Assembly: GCF_047249845.1 (NCBI RefSeq)
Contig: NZ_JBKTWO010000004.1
Span: forward strand, 1 to 64,000
DNA from: Thomasclavelia sp047249845
Lineage (GTDB): Bacteria; Bacillota_I; Bacilli_A; Erysipelotrichales; Coprobacillaceae
Direction of reading: 5' to 3'
DNA length: 64,000 bases
Shown: piece by piece, positions 44,480 through 55,370 of the stretch
Layout: the number at the start of each line of letters is the position of its first letter
Numbering within the stretch: the first letter of the stretch is position 1
The notes under the pieces: generated by a model
What the model saw: the letters and a program-made list of their open reading frames with translations, nothing else
Databases searched by the model: none
Told to the model about the DNA's origin: nothing
Position numbers and translations under genes: made by a program

Positions 44480-47400
44480 TTAATTTTCTTTTCTTCTTTT
44501 GATTAATACTGCTCCTGCAATTACTAATCCTGCCATTGGCATAAACATATTAACATTGTCACCTGTACTTACGCTTGGAACTTGTTCTCCTGGTTGTACT
44601 GGTTTTGCTTCTAATCTATTAATCGCTTCACTTAATGCCTTAACTGCATTATCTACTTCTGTTTGGGTTGCTTCAGGATTATTAAACACTGCTTTAGCTT
44701 GAGCAATAGCATTAGCTAATGCTGGCTCATTTAAAACTTCAGCTTCTTTAATTAATTCATCTAAAACATCTTTATTTGGTACTAATCTTAAATCTAAGAA
44801 TACTCTTACTAAAGCATCATAAGCTTTAATAATATCATCTTTTAATGCATTTTCATTAGCAATGATTGCTTGGGCTTCTTCTAACGCAGGTAACATTGCG
44901 CTCCATGTAGATTCAATATATTTACTGCTATCCAATCCCTCAATACGTGCTACCATTGCTTTTAATGAACTCTTATCACCAGTAATGAATGATAATTTAT
45001 GCATTGCTTTAGCTAAACGTGTAAATGTTGCATCTACTTGTCCTTGAGTTACATCAACATTAGCTAAGATATCTTTAGCTTCTTGTAATGCTGCATTAAA
45101 TTCTTTAACTACTGCCGGTACAACATCTGTTAAATCAGCATTTTTAGCCATATCTACGGCAATTTGTAATGCTGTTTTATCAACATCCTTAACTGTAATT
45201 GTGATATTAACTTCATTTCCAGCAGTTGTTTTAACACTAATTGTTGCCACGCCTAATCCTACTGCTTCTAGTTTTCCATCTGCATCTACTTTAATAACTG
45301 ATTCATCACTACTAGACCAGATAATATATTTATGAGTTGCATCTACAGGTGTAACCTTAGCACTCAATTGATGAACATCACCAAGTGCAAGAGTATCTAC
45401 CGTATTGTATAGTGTTAGACCTTCTACTTTAATCACTTTTCCCGCACTAGGAGTAATATTAATTCTACACTCAGCCTTAACTGTTGGATTTTTTAATGAA
45501 TATGCTGTAACAATTGCATAACCCGATTTACCTTTAACAGTAATCTTACCATTGTTATTAACATCAACTAAACTAGAATCTGAAGATTGCCAGCCAATAT
45601 TAGAAGCATTTACATTTTCAGGATCAGTAGTAATAGCTAATGTAGTTGTTTGTCCTTTTAACATATTCATTTGTGAATCATTAAATGAAATACTATTAAT
45701 ATCCTGAATTCCTGGTTTATTAACTGTTGTACCCATTACCTGAAATTCATACATTGAATACCCATATTTTGTATTAGGCACAATTCCTTGCATTCGAACA
45801 TATCGACCAGTATATTCTTGTGAAAATACATGATTTGTCCAGTCTCCTTGTACAGTGTTATCTTTAATATAGGCCATATCAATCCATGTCTTACCATCAT
45901 TAGAAATTTGTAATTTAAATTCTTTAGCTGATGCAGCTTCCCATAAAATATTAACTGCATTCACATTACAATTTTCTTCTAAATCAACATAAAACCATTC
46001 ATCATTTGTTCTTCTTGATGCCCAGCGTGTTCCAATACTTCCATCTACTGCATATTTTTCTGCTTTTCCAGTTCCATCACTTGGATGTAACCCACTACTG
46101 TAAGCCGGCTTATTAAGTGCTAAATTCCATGGTTCTAATTCCACATCATTTTCACTACCTGTTTTTTGTAAGACACGGAGAGCAAATAATGAATATTGGG
46201 ACTCACTTTCCCCTTGGATTTTTACATAACGAGCCGTTATTGATTCTTTAAAATCAAATCTTGCATATTCACCATATTTAGCATCAGTCACTGATTTAAT
46301 AGTTTTCCAATTAATTCCATCGTTAGAAATCAAAATATCATAATTCTCACCATTTGAATACCATTCTAAATCAATTGCATCAAAAGCTGTTTCTTTACGT
46401 AAATCAACTTGAATCCATTCTTTTCCTTCGCTATTAGACTGCCATCTTGTTGAAGTTGTATCACCATCAACTGCATTTGAAACAGCATAGCCTGATTTTG
46501 ATGAACTTGCAGTCGCTGCTTTTTTTAATGCCATATCTTTATACACTGTAACAGGTAAAGATGCTAAGTGTTCTGTTCCTTTAACTTTTACATCAACGGT
46601 AGCATTACCTTGTTTGGTAAATTGTAAGATTCCATTTCTAAATGAAACAACATTATCATTATCAGAATCATAAACTAAGGTACTTTGGGCATTCATTGGT
46701 GCTGTTTTAATTACAGGAACAACATCATAATCAATAACTCCATCTATCTTTTCATCAACAAAACGTATTTGTTGGATTGGAGCATTTTCTGGGACATAAT
46801 TTAAAGATACATCAGAAATAATATTATCTTTTGATATTTTGATTTTTAAGTAATCAATATTTTCTTCTAACTGTGGTAATGTGATTTTTGTTTTTGTATA
46901 ACCATCTTTTGTTTCTAATTCTTCGTTAATTGTTGTTACTGGTGTGTAATTTGTTCCATCTTTTGCAGTTGAAATTTCGATTTTACCACCATCTTTAATA
47001 TAAGCAATGATCGTTCCATTTTTTATATTTGTATAACTATACAGTAATTCACCATTATCACTAGTTGCTTTTATAACATCATCTTTTAAATATGTTGTAA
47101 AATCAACATTATTATTTATATATGTTTTACTATCATTTTGCATTGAATCTTTTAAGAATTTAAAATCACTAGCATTTTTCATTTTTGCATCAAATCTAGT
47201 AAATTGTGGTGCCCATACTTTAGTTGGATGGCTACAAACTTCAATCTTAAGATAATTAGCACCTTCATTTATTCCAGTTTTGGGAGTTGATAAAATTTGT
47301 TTAAACCAGCCATTTTTTGTGTTTATAGGCTGTGATGCACCATATTCTTGTTCACTCCAAACTTCACCATCTTGCGATGTATACATTTTAATTGTACCAA

Positions 47401-50400
47401 TCGAGTCATTGTACCCATACACTTCTAATGAAAAATCTTGAAGACCAGGCAGCATATAAATAATTGATTCTTCACTATTTTTATTTGAACCTGTACGTTT
47501 GATTCGAGTACTATCTCCTTCAAAGTTATTTTGTTGTCCGTTTTGTCCAGCATTACTGCTATCAAATCCCCAATTAGAAGAATGGTTCAACATTTTATCC
47601 ATTGTTTCAAATTCATCTATAAATGAGGTTGTTGCTGTTGTTGTAAATGAAACCTCGGTACCTAACTCACTAATGGTTTCACCAGCTTTAGCTTGAACAT
47701 TTAAGTAATAAGTCGTATCTGGTGTTAATCCATAAATACGTGTTGTTAAATCGTTTGTTTCTAATGTATGAGTATATTTACCACTTTCTTTACCATAATG
47801 AATCAAATAACTTTTTGCATTTATTTCACGATTTATATCAACCACTAAAGCATCATCATCCATTGTCACATTGGCAATTGATGCTGGTTTTAAATCTACT
47901 TGATCATATGAAAAATTAACTTGGAAACATTTACCATCAGCATCTTTAGTGTTAACTTTAATAATTGTAGTTGGTGCCGTTTGAATAATTTCAATACCCT
48001 CATCACTACTAACAATACCATCTACTTCTCGATTAATTTCCAAAGTAATATAATCTTTATTTTGTTGTGTTGTATCAGTGATAGAAACATTCAATCCCTT
48101 ATCAGTATCATTAATCATTACTGAAGCTGGGCTATCACACGTTACATAATTTTTGACATCTCCTAGATCAACTGTGTTATATCCCTTTTGCCAGAAATTA
48201 AGTCCCAATGTTCCTAAAGTCTTTTCATATACCGCATGAACTTGGTCATCTTGACGAATAATTTCAATATTACTATTTTGTCCATATCTTTCTGTCTCTT
48301 CAACAGATTTTCCTGGCAATAATACATAAGCATATGATCCATCTACAGCACCATTACCATCTTTGCTATGATCCATCCATGCTGTAAAATAATCAGCATT
48401 ATATGTTGCCGTATCACGGTTATATTCTCCTAAAGAAGACCATGTTCCTTCTCTAGTTTCACTTTTTAGATTTAAATCTAAACTATTTGGAAAATAAAAA
48501 CCAAGATTAGAATCTGCGACGTTTCCAGACATATTAAGTGTTTTAACGTTATCATAAGAAATTTCAGTTCCATCCATTGTCATGGCCTTTTCAATACCAT
48601 CGATATAATATGTCCTGTTACTACTATCAATCTTATAATTTTCTAATGTAGTTTCAACATCATATTGACCACTAATATTACTACCCAAAGCAACCACTTC
48701 ATCATCAAACATAAACCATGATTTTTTAGCCTTTAAATTATGTGTTGTCATGGCTAGATCCATTCCTGATACACCATAAACACCATCAGTTACCCCGCCA
48801 GCAAATGGATTGAGATTATATTGGGTTCCTTGGTTTTTTCCATAGACCGATGTAGCTCCAGGTATCCGATACCAATCTCTTGTTGCTTTATCTACTCCTT
48901 CACTGCGTTGTAAATCATCAGTATATAAATAAGTAGCACCATTGCCAATATACCAGCCTTTATTATTAGAATCGCCACCTTCATAAGTTTTAATTGTTGG
49001 TGAAGCCATAGCAATTGTATATGTCCATCCTTGTTTTGACCAATGAATTGTACGAGCACCGTTATTCATTTGATAAGTTGTTCCATCAAACGATACTGGA
49101 GCAATTTTATCATCATCTAAAATATCATTAACTTTTACTACGGTGTCCAAGGGAAACTTATACCAAGGAGTATCAGCACTAGCATTCATTTGTTCAATCA
49201 TAAAATCACTACTGAACCATTGTTTAATACATCCTTTAAATTGTTCTTGGATACTTTCTGGAGCGTTTTGACATAACATCAACATCGCATTTGCAATAAT
49301 CAATGCCCCTCTAGGTTGTGTTGTATCACTTCTAGTAATTTCTCGCCCTCGAAAAGCATCCATACTTAATCCTTTGTACACCATTGGTTCATAAGAATCT
49401 AAAACCCATTGATAAACAATTTCAGCGCTGTCTTTACCTAAATCCCACTTAGTTCCCGATAGCATATACAATAAATATGATGTATCTGTCAAACACATTA
49501 ATCCATAACCACCATTATAAGGAAAAGTTACATGTTGGATAAATGTTCCATCTTCATAATATCCATCAGGAAAAGAGCCATCACCAGGTTCAGTATATTT
49601 TAATACTGTTGGCATCACAGATTGAATATGAGTTAAGTAAGATTCCTTTTCGGTTAATAAACCGGTATACATACTTACTCTTTCATTCCATGTTGAATTA
49701 GCGCCAGTAAAAGGAGTCCAGTTAACAAATTCCTCCATTGTTCCTGCATTTTTAGCAATCATTTCTTTATCTAAATCATCGTATAAAAGAAGCATTGTCT
49801 CTCCTAAATAAACTGGAGCACCTAAACGCCAAGAGAACCAGTTACCATAAGGCACTGTTTTACTTCCTTGTTTAAAATCTTGATTATAATGATATGTATT
49901 CATGAATTCTAATGCCATTTTAATATCTTCAAGCATATCTTGATTTTTATATAAAGCACATCCTTGGGTTTCATACGCTAAAGCCATTGCTCTAATATAC
50001 TGATATGTGAATTGAATTGAATTGGCATTGATATACGAACTACTACCACTACGACGTTTCCCTAGCGGATATTCTGGAAAAATATAGTCCTTTGAAGCAT
50101 CTAAATTAGGATCCAATGCCGTATCATCACTGTTCATATAATTTCCCTTTACAGCATTAGAAATTGGATTTTTATTCATATTATCCCAATATAATTGAGC
50201 CGTATCGTTAATCGATTGTAACATTGGTTTAACATTCAAATTATTAACATCATAATTACCACCTACAGCCATATCATGAAACTTTTCTCGCATTATAGCA
50301 TATTCATTAACTGCATATATTGGTATTAATCCACTTACAACAGTAGATATTATTAAAAGCAGACTAAGTGAATAAATTAAAACTTTTTTTACCCTTTTCA

Positions 50401-50401
50401 T
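44480..50401 (-). CDS. Cell-wall polysaccharide lyase family 8 (hyaluronan/chondroitin-type lyase)
   Basis: The 1973-residue protein starts MKRVKKVLIYSLSLLLIIST (signal peptide) after AAGGAGTG. The PL8 alpha/alpha toroid contains TGANSTWNERV (catalytic Asn region), DGTFIQHVTFPYNGGYG (His/Tyr) and MDAFRGREITRS (Arg), followed by the beta-sandwich. Then come a fibronectin-III-like domain, two F5/8-type C (CBM32-like) domains, two Ig-like BIG2 domains and two or three FIVAR repeats. The end is VSTGDN, a hydrophobic helix and KRRKEN, a non-LPxTG sortase-type signal. It probably cleaves host glycosaminoglycans at the cell surface by beta-elimination. Confidence 0.9.
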   Translation of the reverse strand: MKRVKKVLIYSLSLLLIISTVVSGLIPIYAVNEYAIMREKFHDMAVGGNYDVNNLNVKPMLQSINDTAQLYWDNMNKNPISNAVKGNYMNSDDTALDPNLDASKDYIFPEYPLGKRRSGSSSYINANSIQFTYQYIRAMALAYETQGCALYKNQDMLEDIKMALEFMNTYHYNQDFKQGSKTVPYGNWFSWRLGAPVYLGETMLLLYDDLDKEMIAKNAGTMEEFVNWTPFTGANSTWNERVSMYTGLLTEKESYLTHIQSVMPTVLKYTEPGDGSFPDGYYEDGTFIQHVTFPYNGGYGLMCLTDTSYLLYMLSGTKWDLGKDSAEIVYQWVLDSYEPMVYKGLSMDAFRGREITRSDTTQPRGALIIANAMLMLCQNAPESIQEQFKGCIKQWFSSDFMIEQMNASADTPWYKFPLDTVVKVNDILDDDKIAPVSFDGTTYQMNNGARTIHWSKQGWTYTIAMASPTIKTYEGGDSNNKGWYIGNGATYLYTDDLQRSEGVDKATRDWYRIPGATSVYGKNQGTQYNLNPFAGGVTDGVYGVSGMDLAMTTHNLKAKKSWFMFDDEVVALGSNISGQYDVETTLENYKIDSSNRTYYIDGIEKAMTMDGTEISYDNVKTLNMSGNVADSNLGFYFPNSLDLNLKSETREGTWSSLGEYNRDTATYNADYFTAWMDHSKDGNGAVDGSYAYVLLPGKSVEETERYGQNSNIEIIRQDDQVHAVYEKTLGTLGLNFWQKGYNTVDLGDVKNYVTCDSPASVMINDTDKGLNVSITDTTQQNKDYITLEINREVDGIVSSDEGIEIIQTAPTTIIKVNTKDADGKCFQVNFSYDQVDLKPASIANVTMDDDALVVDINREINAKSYLIHYGKESGKYTHTLETNDLTTRIYGLTPDTTYYLNVQAKAGETISELGTEVSFTTTATTSFIDEFETMDKMLNHSSNWGFDSSNAGQNGQQNNFEGDSTRIKRTGSNKNSEESIIYMLPGLQDFSLEVYGYNDSIGTIKMYTSQDGEVWSEQEYGASQPINTKNGWFKQILSTPKTGINEGANYLKIEVCSHPTKVWAPQFTRFDAKMKNASDFKFLKDSMQNDSKTYINNNVDFTTYLKDDVIKATSDNGELLYSYTNIKNGTIIAYIKDGGKIEISTAKDGTNYTPVTTINEELETKDGYTKTKITLPQLEENIDYLKIKISKDNIISDVSLNYVPENAPIQQIRFVDEKIDGVIDYDVVPVIKTAPMNAQSTLVYDSDNDNVVSFRNGILQFTKQGNATVDVKVKGTEHLASLPVTVYKDMALKKAATASSSKSGYAVSNAVDGDTTSTRWQSNSEGKEWIQVDLRKETAFDAIDLEWYSNGENYDILISNDGINWKTIKSVTDAKYGEYARFDFKESITARYVKIQGESESQYSLFALRVLQKTGSENDVELEPWNLALNKPAYSSGLHPSDGTGKAEKYAVDGSIGTRWASRRTNDEWFYVDLEENCNVNAVNILWEAASAKEFKLQISNDGKTWIDMAYIKDNTVQGDWTNHVFSQEYTGRYVRMQGIVPNTKYGYSMYEFQVMGTTVNKPGIQDINSISFNDSQMNMLKGQTTTLAITTDPENVNASNIGWQSSDSSLVDVNNNGKITVKGKSGYAIVTAYSLKNPTVKAECRINITPSAGKVIKVEGLTLYNTVDTLALGDVHQLSAKVTPVDATHKYIIWSSSDESVIKVDADGKLEAVGLGVATISVKTTAGNEVNITITVKDVDKTALQIAVDMAKNADLTDVVPAVVKEFNAALQEAKDILANVDVTQGQVDATFTRLAKAMHKLSFITGDKSSLKAMVARIEGLDSSKYIESTWSAMLPALEEAQAIIANENALKDDIIKAYDALVRVFLDLRLVPNKDVLDELIKEAEVLNEPALANAIAQAKAVFNNPEATQTEVDNAVKALSEAINRLEAKPVQPGEQVPSVSTGDNVNMFMPMAGLVIAGAVLIKRRKEN

Positions 50402-50464
50402 TATTTTCACTCCTTGTATAATAATTTTATAAATATTGTGATTTATCCCATACAACCTTATCAT

Positions 50465-51797
50465 TTTACAATAGTTCTTTGAAAGCCTGTTATCTCAATT
50501 TCTAACTCAGGCATTGATCCTTTTTTAATCACTGGCACATACGATTAAAATATGAATTTTTATAACAAAGTTGTTTTATGATAAATGTACGTGGAATAAA
50601 ATCGTTGTCTTATTTCTTGCTCCCAATTGAAAGAAGGTAATGACGATGACTTTAACTGCTACTTTATTTCTTGGTATTAATGTTAGTCATGATACAAACC
50701 TATACTATAAATTACAATCAGGATAAATCTTTTAAGAATCACTTAGATAGTTAATTCTAATTAATTTACAGATTTTTAAATATTTTCCATGCAAAATATA
50801 TTTTTCCCTTTTACCCTTTCTCCTTTTCATATATTAGTAGTGTCAAAATCAGTTAATTATTTTATTAATAATTTAACTGTAAAACCCCATTCTACCTTGT
50901 TTTATCTATATTTTTAGTTAATCCTCCCCCAGAATTAACATATAACTTGACCTTTAACTATATACAAAAACTGGTAATACACTTTATTATTGTAAGCAAC
51001 AAAATCACAATAAAAAGGATCTATTACAAAGATCAAGATTATATCACTTAAATTAAATCGTTAAATATTCTTATACAGTTTCTTCATAAAAATCCCTCTG
51101 CTATCAGCACAGCTGAATTAATGCCTATTTCATTAAAAATATCATTAATGGGTATAACGGAAAAGTACATATAACTATAAAACATAGAACTGAATCTACT
51201 TTTCCTAAATCAACCAAATATTCTCATTGTGGTGCATATTATAAATTCATATATTTGTTCACTACAGTGCTTTAGTTTTTTAAGAAATCATAAAGCTCTT
51301 GGTTATAAATTACTTATAATTTTATCTAAATTCAAATGTATAATAAATATGCCAAAAATAGAATATGATCATTGATATGGTTTACAACAATGTATCAACC
51401 AAGATATACAATTCTAGTTTCCATACTAATCTAGCAATATTTATATATTTCTTGATTAAAGTTTAGCATAGTAAATATTTTTATATAAGTTAGAAGATTT
51501 GTAATCTATTTTTACAAAATATAGCACTTATGAAAAAGGACAGTAACGAGCAAATAAAATAACTATAGTTTCTCCCCTTATTGACCATGCTAATGATCCC
51601 CACAATAACATGTCCATACTCTTTGCAATAACGTCACATTCTTTACTGCTACAATATTTGATTTACATTTTATTTTGACCTGTCACAAAAAAACACCCCA
51701 CAATGACGTAAGGTGTCTATATATATTTCTATTCAGTTTTAAACATGTACGTCTAATCCATTTTTTAAATATAATAGTTATAATCCATTTGAGTTAA
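50465..51797. other. Gene-free region with decayed repeat copy B
   Basis: No intact gene. 50840-50884 and 51358-51376 repeat the two blocks of copy A (44032-44273) in direct orientation. Short transposase-like scraps (FPKSTKYSHCGAYYK near 51.2 kb) lie between. A weak hairpin ACACC...GGTGT is at 51693-51716. Confidence 0.4.
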
Positions 51798-52106
51798 TTA
51801 AAGATGAAGTTTTGTAATTTCTCCAAATTCATCTAGATATTGTGGTTCTGATAAAGTGTTAACAGTTTTAATTTCTCCTATAGCATTGCTATGCAAGATA
51901 AAATTTATTTTAAAAAGACCCGTAGCTGAATCGTGCAAGGGGTATAGTCGTTTAGAAGTCGTATCTATATTAGCAATTTCAATTAATCTAGCTATTATTC
52001 CAAATACTTCACAAGATGTATAGAAATATTTCTTACTCTTTCCAGATTCTTAAACTGCATTATAATGCGTAATGTAAATAGATTGTGTAAAAGTCGTTGT
52101 TTCCAT
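51798..52106 (-). pseudogene. Small protein gene with one in-frame stop
   Basis: The minus strand encodes METTTFTQSIYITHYNAV, a TAA at 52050-52052, then ESGKSKKYFYTSCEVFGIIA to EFGEITKLHL. Apart from that stop, all 102 codons are open, so this is probably a recently inactivated gene. Family unknown. Confidence 0.5.
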
Positions 52107-52260
52107 AACCTAATTATGTCAAAAAAATAATATTTCTCATCATTTAACTGAGGTATTGTCTATTTTTGGTAAACAGACTTAACAATATTATTTCGTTACA
52201 GCTCCCTAAAAACATAGCACATGTTAAACTATATTTAAATGAAAAATATCCTCTATCAAA

Positions 52261-55200
52261 TTATAATTTACCTCCAATATGTTTAAATTTCTCTACAAAA
52301 GCAGATATTTTCTGAAATACTGTTTGCTTTTTTGTTAAATACCCCGGATTAAGTGGGCTCATTTTAGGTAGTATGTCATTTAAATCTGTACCATTTTCAC
52401 TCGCATATTCTCTTTTCAATGAAACTAGAATATATCTCTTTGCAGCATCTACATTAAGTCCTTCCTCGTTGATTAATTTCTCTGCTTCTCTTTTTTGCTC
52501 CTGTTGAGCAAACTCATAAAAGTCAGCAAGAATACTTACTTTATCCTGTATTTTATTTAAATCTGTTTGATTTATAAAATCCACTATCAAACTTTCTTTA
52601 GCACGATTTTCTATACTAGAACGAATAATACGACGTATTTCATCAACTAATGTCTCTTTATCTTTTACATCTTTGTTCTTCTCATAAATTAATTCAAGAA
52701 TATAATCCAAATTTATTTCTTGTGATTTTAATAAATCTACCTCAAAAACTACATCATCCCAATTAACAGAAGACTTTTCTTTATCATTTCCTGCCCTTTC
52801 TCGATGAAGCCATTCACGAATATCATTATATGTAGAACGATAATCTTGAATAACTCTCTCATCAGGAACAACTATTTGTTGCATAGCAGCAATATCCTCA
52901 TCACTTATATAATGAGTTGTTTTAAATTCTTCTATAGCTTTTTCATCATTTACATCAATCTTTTGTAATGCTCTTAGATTTGTAAATTCATCAAAGTTTT
53001 GAAGAATATTTTCAATTCTTAAATATTCACTAAACAATTTTGTAAATTCTTTTTTATCTCTTTCTGTAACTATTTTATCAACATTTGGGAAACGAGTATT
53101 TAATTCATTAACTACATCAACATAACCACGTCGTGCTTCTCCTGTAGATATATCTGTGAATCCTTCCATGTATTCTTTATAATTATTTTCAAGTATTATA
53201 TTTTTTGTGTTATCATCACCAAAACATTTGATTGCAGAAATTGTAGCCTGTTCCAAATCTCTAAAAGTAACAATATTACCAAATGTTTTTGTAGAATCAT
53301 AAATACGATTTGTTCTTGAAAATGCCTGTATTAAACCATGGTAGCGAAGATTTTTATCGACAAATAATGTATTTAGTGTTGGAGCATCAAATCCTGTTAA
53401 AAACATACCAACTACAATTAAAAGATCAATTTCTTGATTCTTCACACGATTAGCAAGATCTCGATAATAATTTTGAAACTCTTTGCTTTCTACACTAAAA
53501 TTAGTTTTAAACATCTTATTATAATTTCTGATAGCTAACGTTAAAAATTCTTTTGCACTACTATCCATAGCTGTAGGTTCAAAGTTTTCATCAGCAATTT
53601 CTCCTATTGCATTTTGTTCTTCGTTTGCTGTATATGAAAATATAGTAGCAATTTTTAAAGGTTTTTTAATGTTTTTTTGTAAATCGTTGAATGTCTCATA
53701 GTATAATTTTGCGGCATCAACACTACTCACAGCAAACATTGCATTAAACCCTTTTGCACCAATATGCCCACGATGTGTCTTAATTCTAAAATTATTTAAA
53801 ATATATTGAGAAATCTCTCTAATTCTTTCAGGATGTAATAATGCTTCTTTAGTTTCTGCAGCAGATAATTTTTTTTCATCTTGCTCCATTTCGATAGATT
53901 TAAATTTAGGTCGAACATCATTATAATCTACTTTAAATTTAAGAACTTTTTCATCTCTAATCGCATCAGTAATAACATAAGAATGCAGTTCACTCCCAAA
54001 TACAGAAGCAGTAGTTTCTGCACCTAATGCATTTTCAGGAAATATCGGTGTACCAGTAAATCCAAATTGATAATATTTTTTAAATTTCTTTTTAATGTTT
54101 TTTTGAGCCTCACCAAATTGAGAACGGTGAGCTTCATCAAAAATAAAAACCACTTCCTTATTGTAAATTGCTAAATTCAAGTCACTTTTTATAAGATTAT
54201 TCAATTTTTGAATTGTAGTTACAATGATTTTATTATCCTTTTTTTCAATATTTCGTTTAAGTCCAGCAGTACTTTCAGAGCCATTTACACTATCAGGTGA
54301 AAACTTTTGATATTCTTTCATTGTCTGATAATCTAAATCTTTTCTATCCACCACAAAAAACACCTTGTCTATAAAATCAAGTTCTGTTGCTAAACGAGCA
54401 GCCTTAAAACTGGTTAAGGTTTTTCCTGATCCTGTTGTATGCCAAATATAGCCACCACTTTCTGTAGTACTCCATTTTTTTAGCTCATGGGCACTTTTAA
54501 TTTTCCATATAATTCGTTCAGTAGCAGCTATTTGATAAGGTCTCATGACTAATAAGTTATTACTTGTATCAAAAACAGAATATTGTAATAAAATTTTTAA
54601 TATCGTATTTTTTTGAAAAAAAGTAGCAGTGAAATCTTTAAGGTCTTTTATTAAAGTATTATCAGCTTTTGCCCAATTCATTGTAAAATCAAAGCTATTT
54701 TTATCTCTTTTTGTCGTATTTGCAAAATATCGAGTATCTGTTCCATTAGAGATAACACAAATTTGTAAATACTTGAATAGAGAATGCTCTGAGTTATAAC
54801 TTTCTTTACTATATCTATTTACTTGATTAAACGCTTCTCTAATAGCAACTCCACGTCTCTTAAGTTCTACCTGTATCAAAGGAAGACCATTCACCAAAAC
54901 AGTAACATCATATCGGTTCGCTTGAGCTCCTGTTATTCCAAATTGTGAAATAACCTGCATTTTATTTTTGGTTATATCGTCTTTATTTAGAAGATAAATA
55001 TTCTTTATATGACCATCATCAAATACAAAATCATAAATATAGTTATTGTGAATTTTGCGAGTTTTATCTATATGGCTATCACCTGGTTTATCTAAATATT
55101 CTTCACAGAATCTTACCCATTCTTCATCACTAAATATCACATCATTAAGTATTTGTAATTGCACACGCACATTTTTAAGCATCGCTTTAGGAGTTGTTAA

Positions 55201-55368
55201 ATCTGGTAAATATTCGTATCCTTGATTCACTAAATCTTGGATAAACTCTTTTTCAAGAGAAGCTTCTGTTTGATAAACTGAAACTTCTTCTTTTATAAAT
55301 GAATGCTTTTCATACTTATCGAGAACTATAAAGTTCTTTGATCCTGCAATAGAATTGTATTCGTGCAT
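52261..55368 (-). CDS. hsdR: Type I restriction enzyme R subunit
   Basis: The 1035-residue motor/endonuclease subunit has the N-terminal nuclease site (RYDVTVLVNGLPLIQVELKR, with Asp and ELK), helicase motif I HTTGSGKTLTSF, motif II FIFDEAHRS and motif III FTGTPIF, then a helical C-terminus that docks on the methylase. Together with HsdM and HsdS it translocates and cuts unmodified DNA. The start at 55368 follows GGAGGAATAAGG; the TTG 18 bases upstream overlaps this site. It lies 2 bp after the PrrC-like gene. Confidence 0.92.
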   Translation of the reverse strand: MHEYNSIAGSKNFIVLDKYEKHSFIKEEVSVYQTEASLEKEFIQDLVNQGYEYLPDLTTPKAMLKNVRVQLQILNDVIFSDEEWVRFCEEYLDKPGDSHIDKTRKIHNNYIYDFVFDDGHIKNIYLLNKDDITKNKMQVISQFGITGAQANRYDVTVLVNGLPLIQVELKRRGVAIREAFNQVNRYSKESYNSEHSLFKYLQICVISNGTDTRYFANTTKRDKNSFDFTMNWAKADNTLIKDLKDFTATFFQKNTILKILLQYSVFDTSNNLLVMRPYQIAATERIIWKIKSAHELKKWSTTESGGYIWHTTGSGKTLTSFKAARLATELDFIDKVFFVVDRKDLDYQTMKEYQKFSPDSVNGSESTAGLKRNIEKKDNKIIVTTIQKLNNLIKSDLNLAIYNKEVVFIFDEAHRSQFGEAQKNIKKKFKKYYQFGFTGTPIFPENALGAETTASVFGSELHSYVITDAIRDEKVLKFKVDYNDVRPKFKSIEMEQDEKKLSAAETKEALLHPERIREISQYILNNFRIKTHRGHIGAKGFNAMFAVSSVDAAKLYYETFNDLQKNIKKPLKIATIFSYTANEEQNAIGEIADENFEPTAMDSSAKEFLTLAIRNYNKMFKTNFSVESKEFQNYYRDLANRVKNQEIDLLIVVGMFLTGFDAPTLNTLFVDKNLRYHGLIQAFSRTNRIYDSTKTFGNIVTFRDLEQATISAIKCFGDDNTKNIILENNYKEYMEGFTDISTGEARRGYVDVVNELNTRFPNVDKIVTERDKKEFTKLFSEYLRIENILQNFDEFTNLRALQKIDVNDEKAIEEFKTTHYISDEDIAAMQQIVVPDERVIQDYRSTYNDIREWLHRERAGNDKEKSSVNWDDVVFEVDLLKSQEINLDYILELIYEKNKDVKDKETLVDEIRRIIRSSIENRAKESLIVDFINQTDLNKIQDKVSILADFYEFAQQEQKREAEKLINEEGLNVDAAKRYILVSLKREYASENGTDLNDILPKMSPLNPGYLTKKQTVFQKISAFVEKFKHIGGKL

Positions 55369-55370
55369 CC

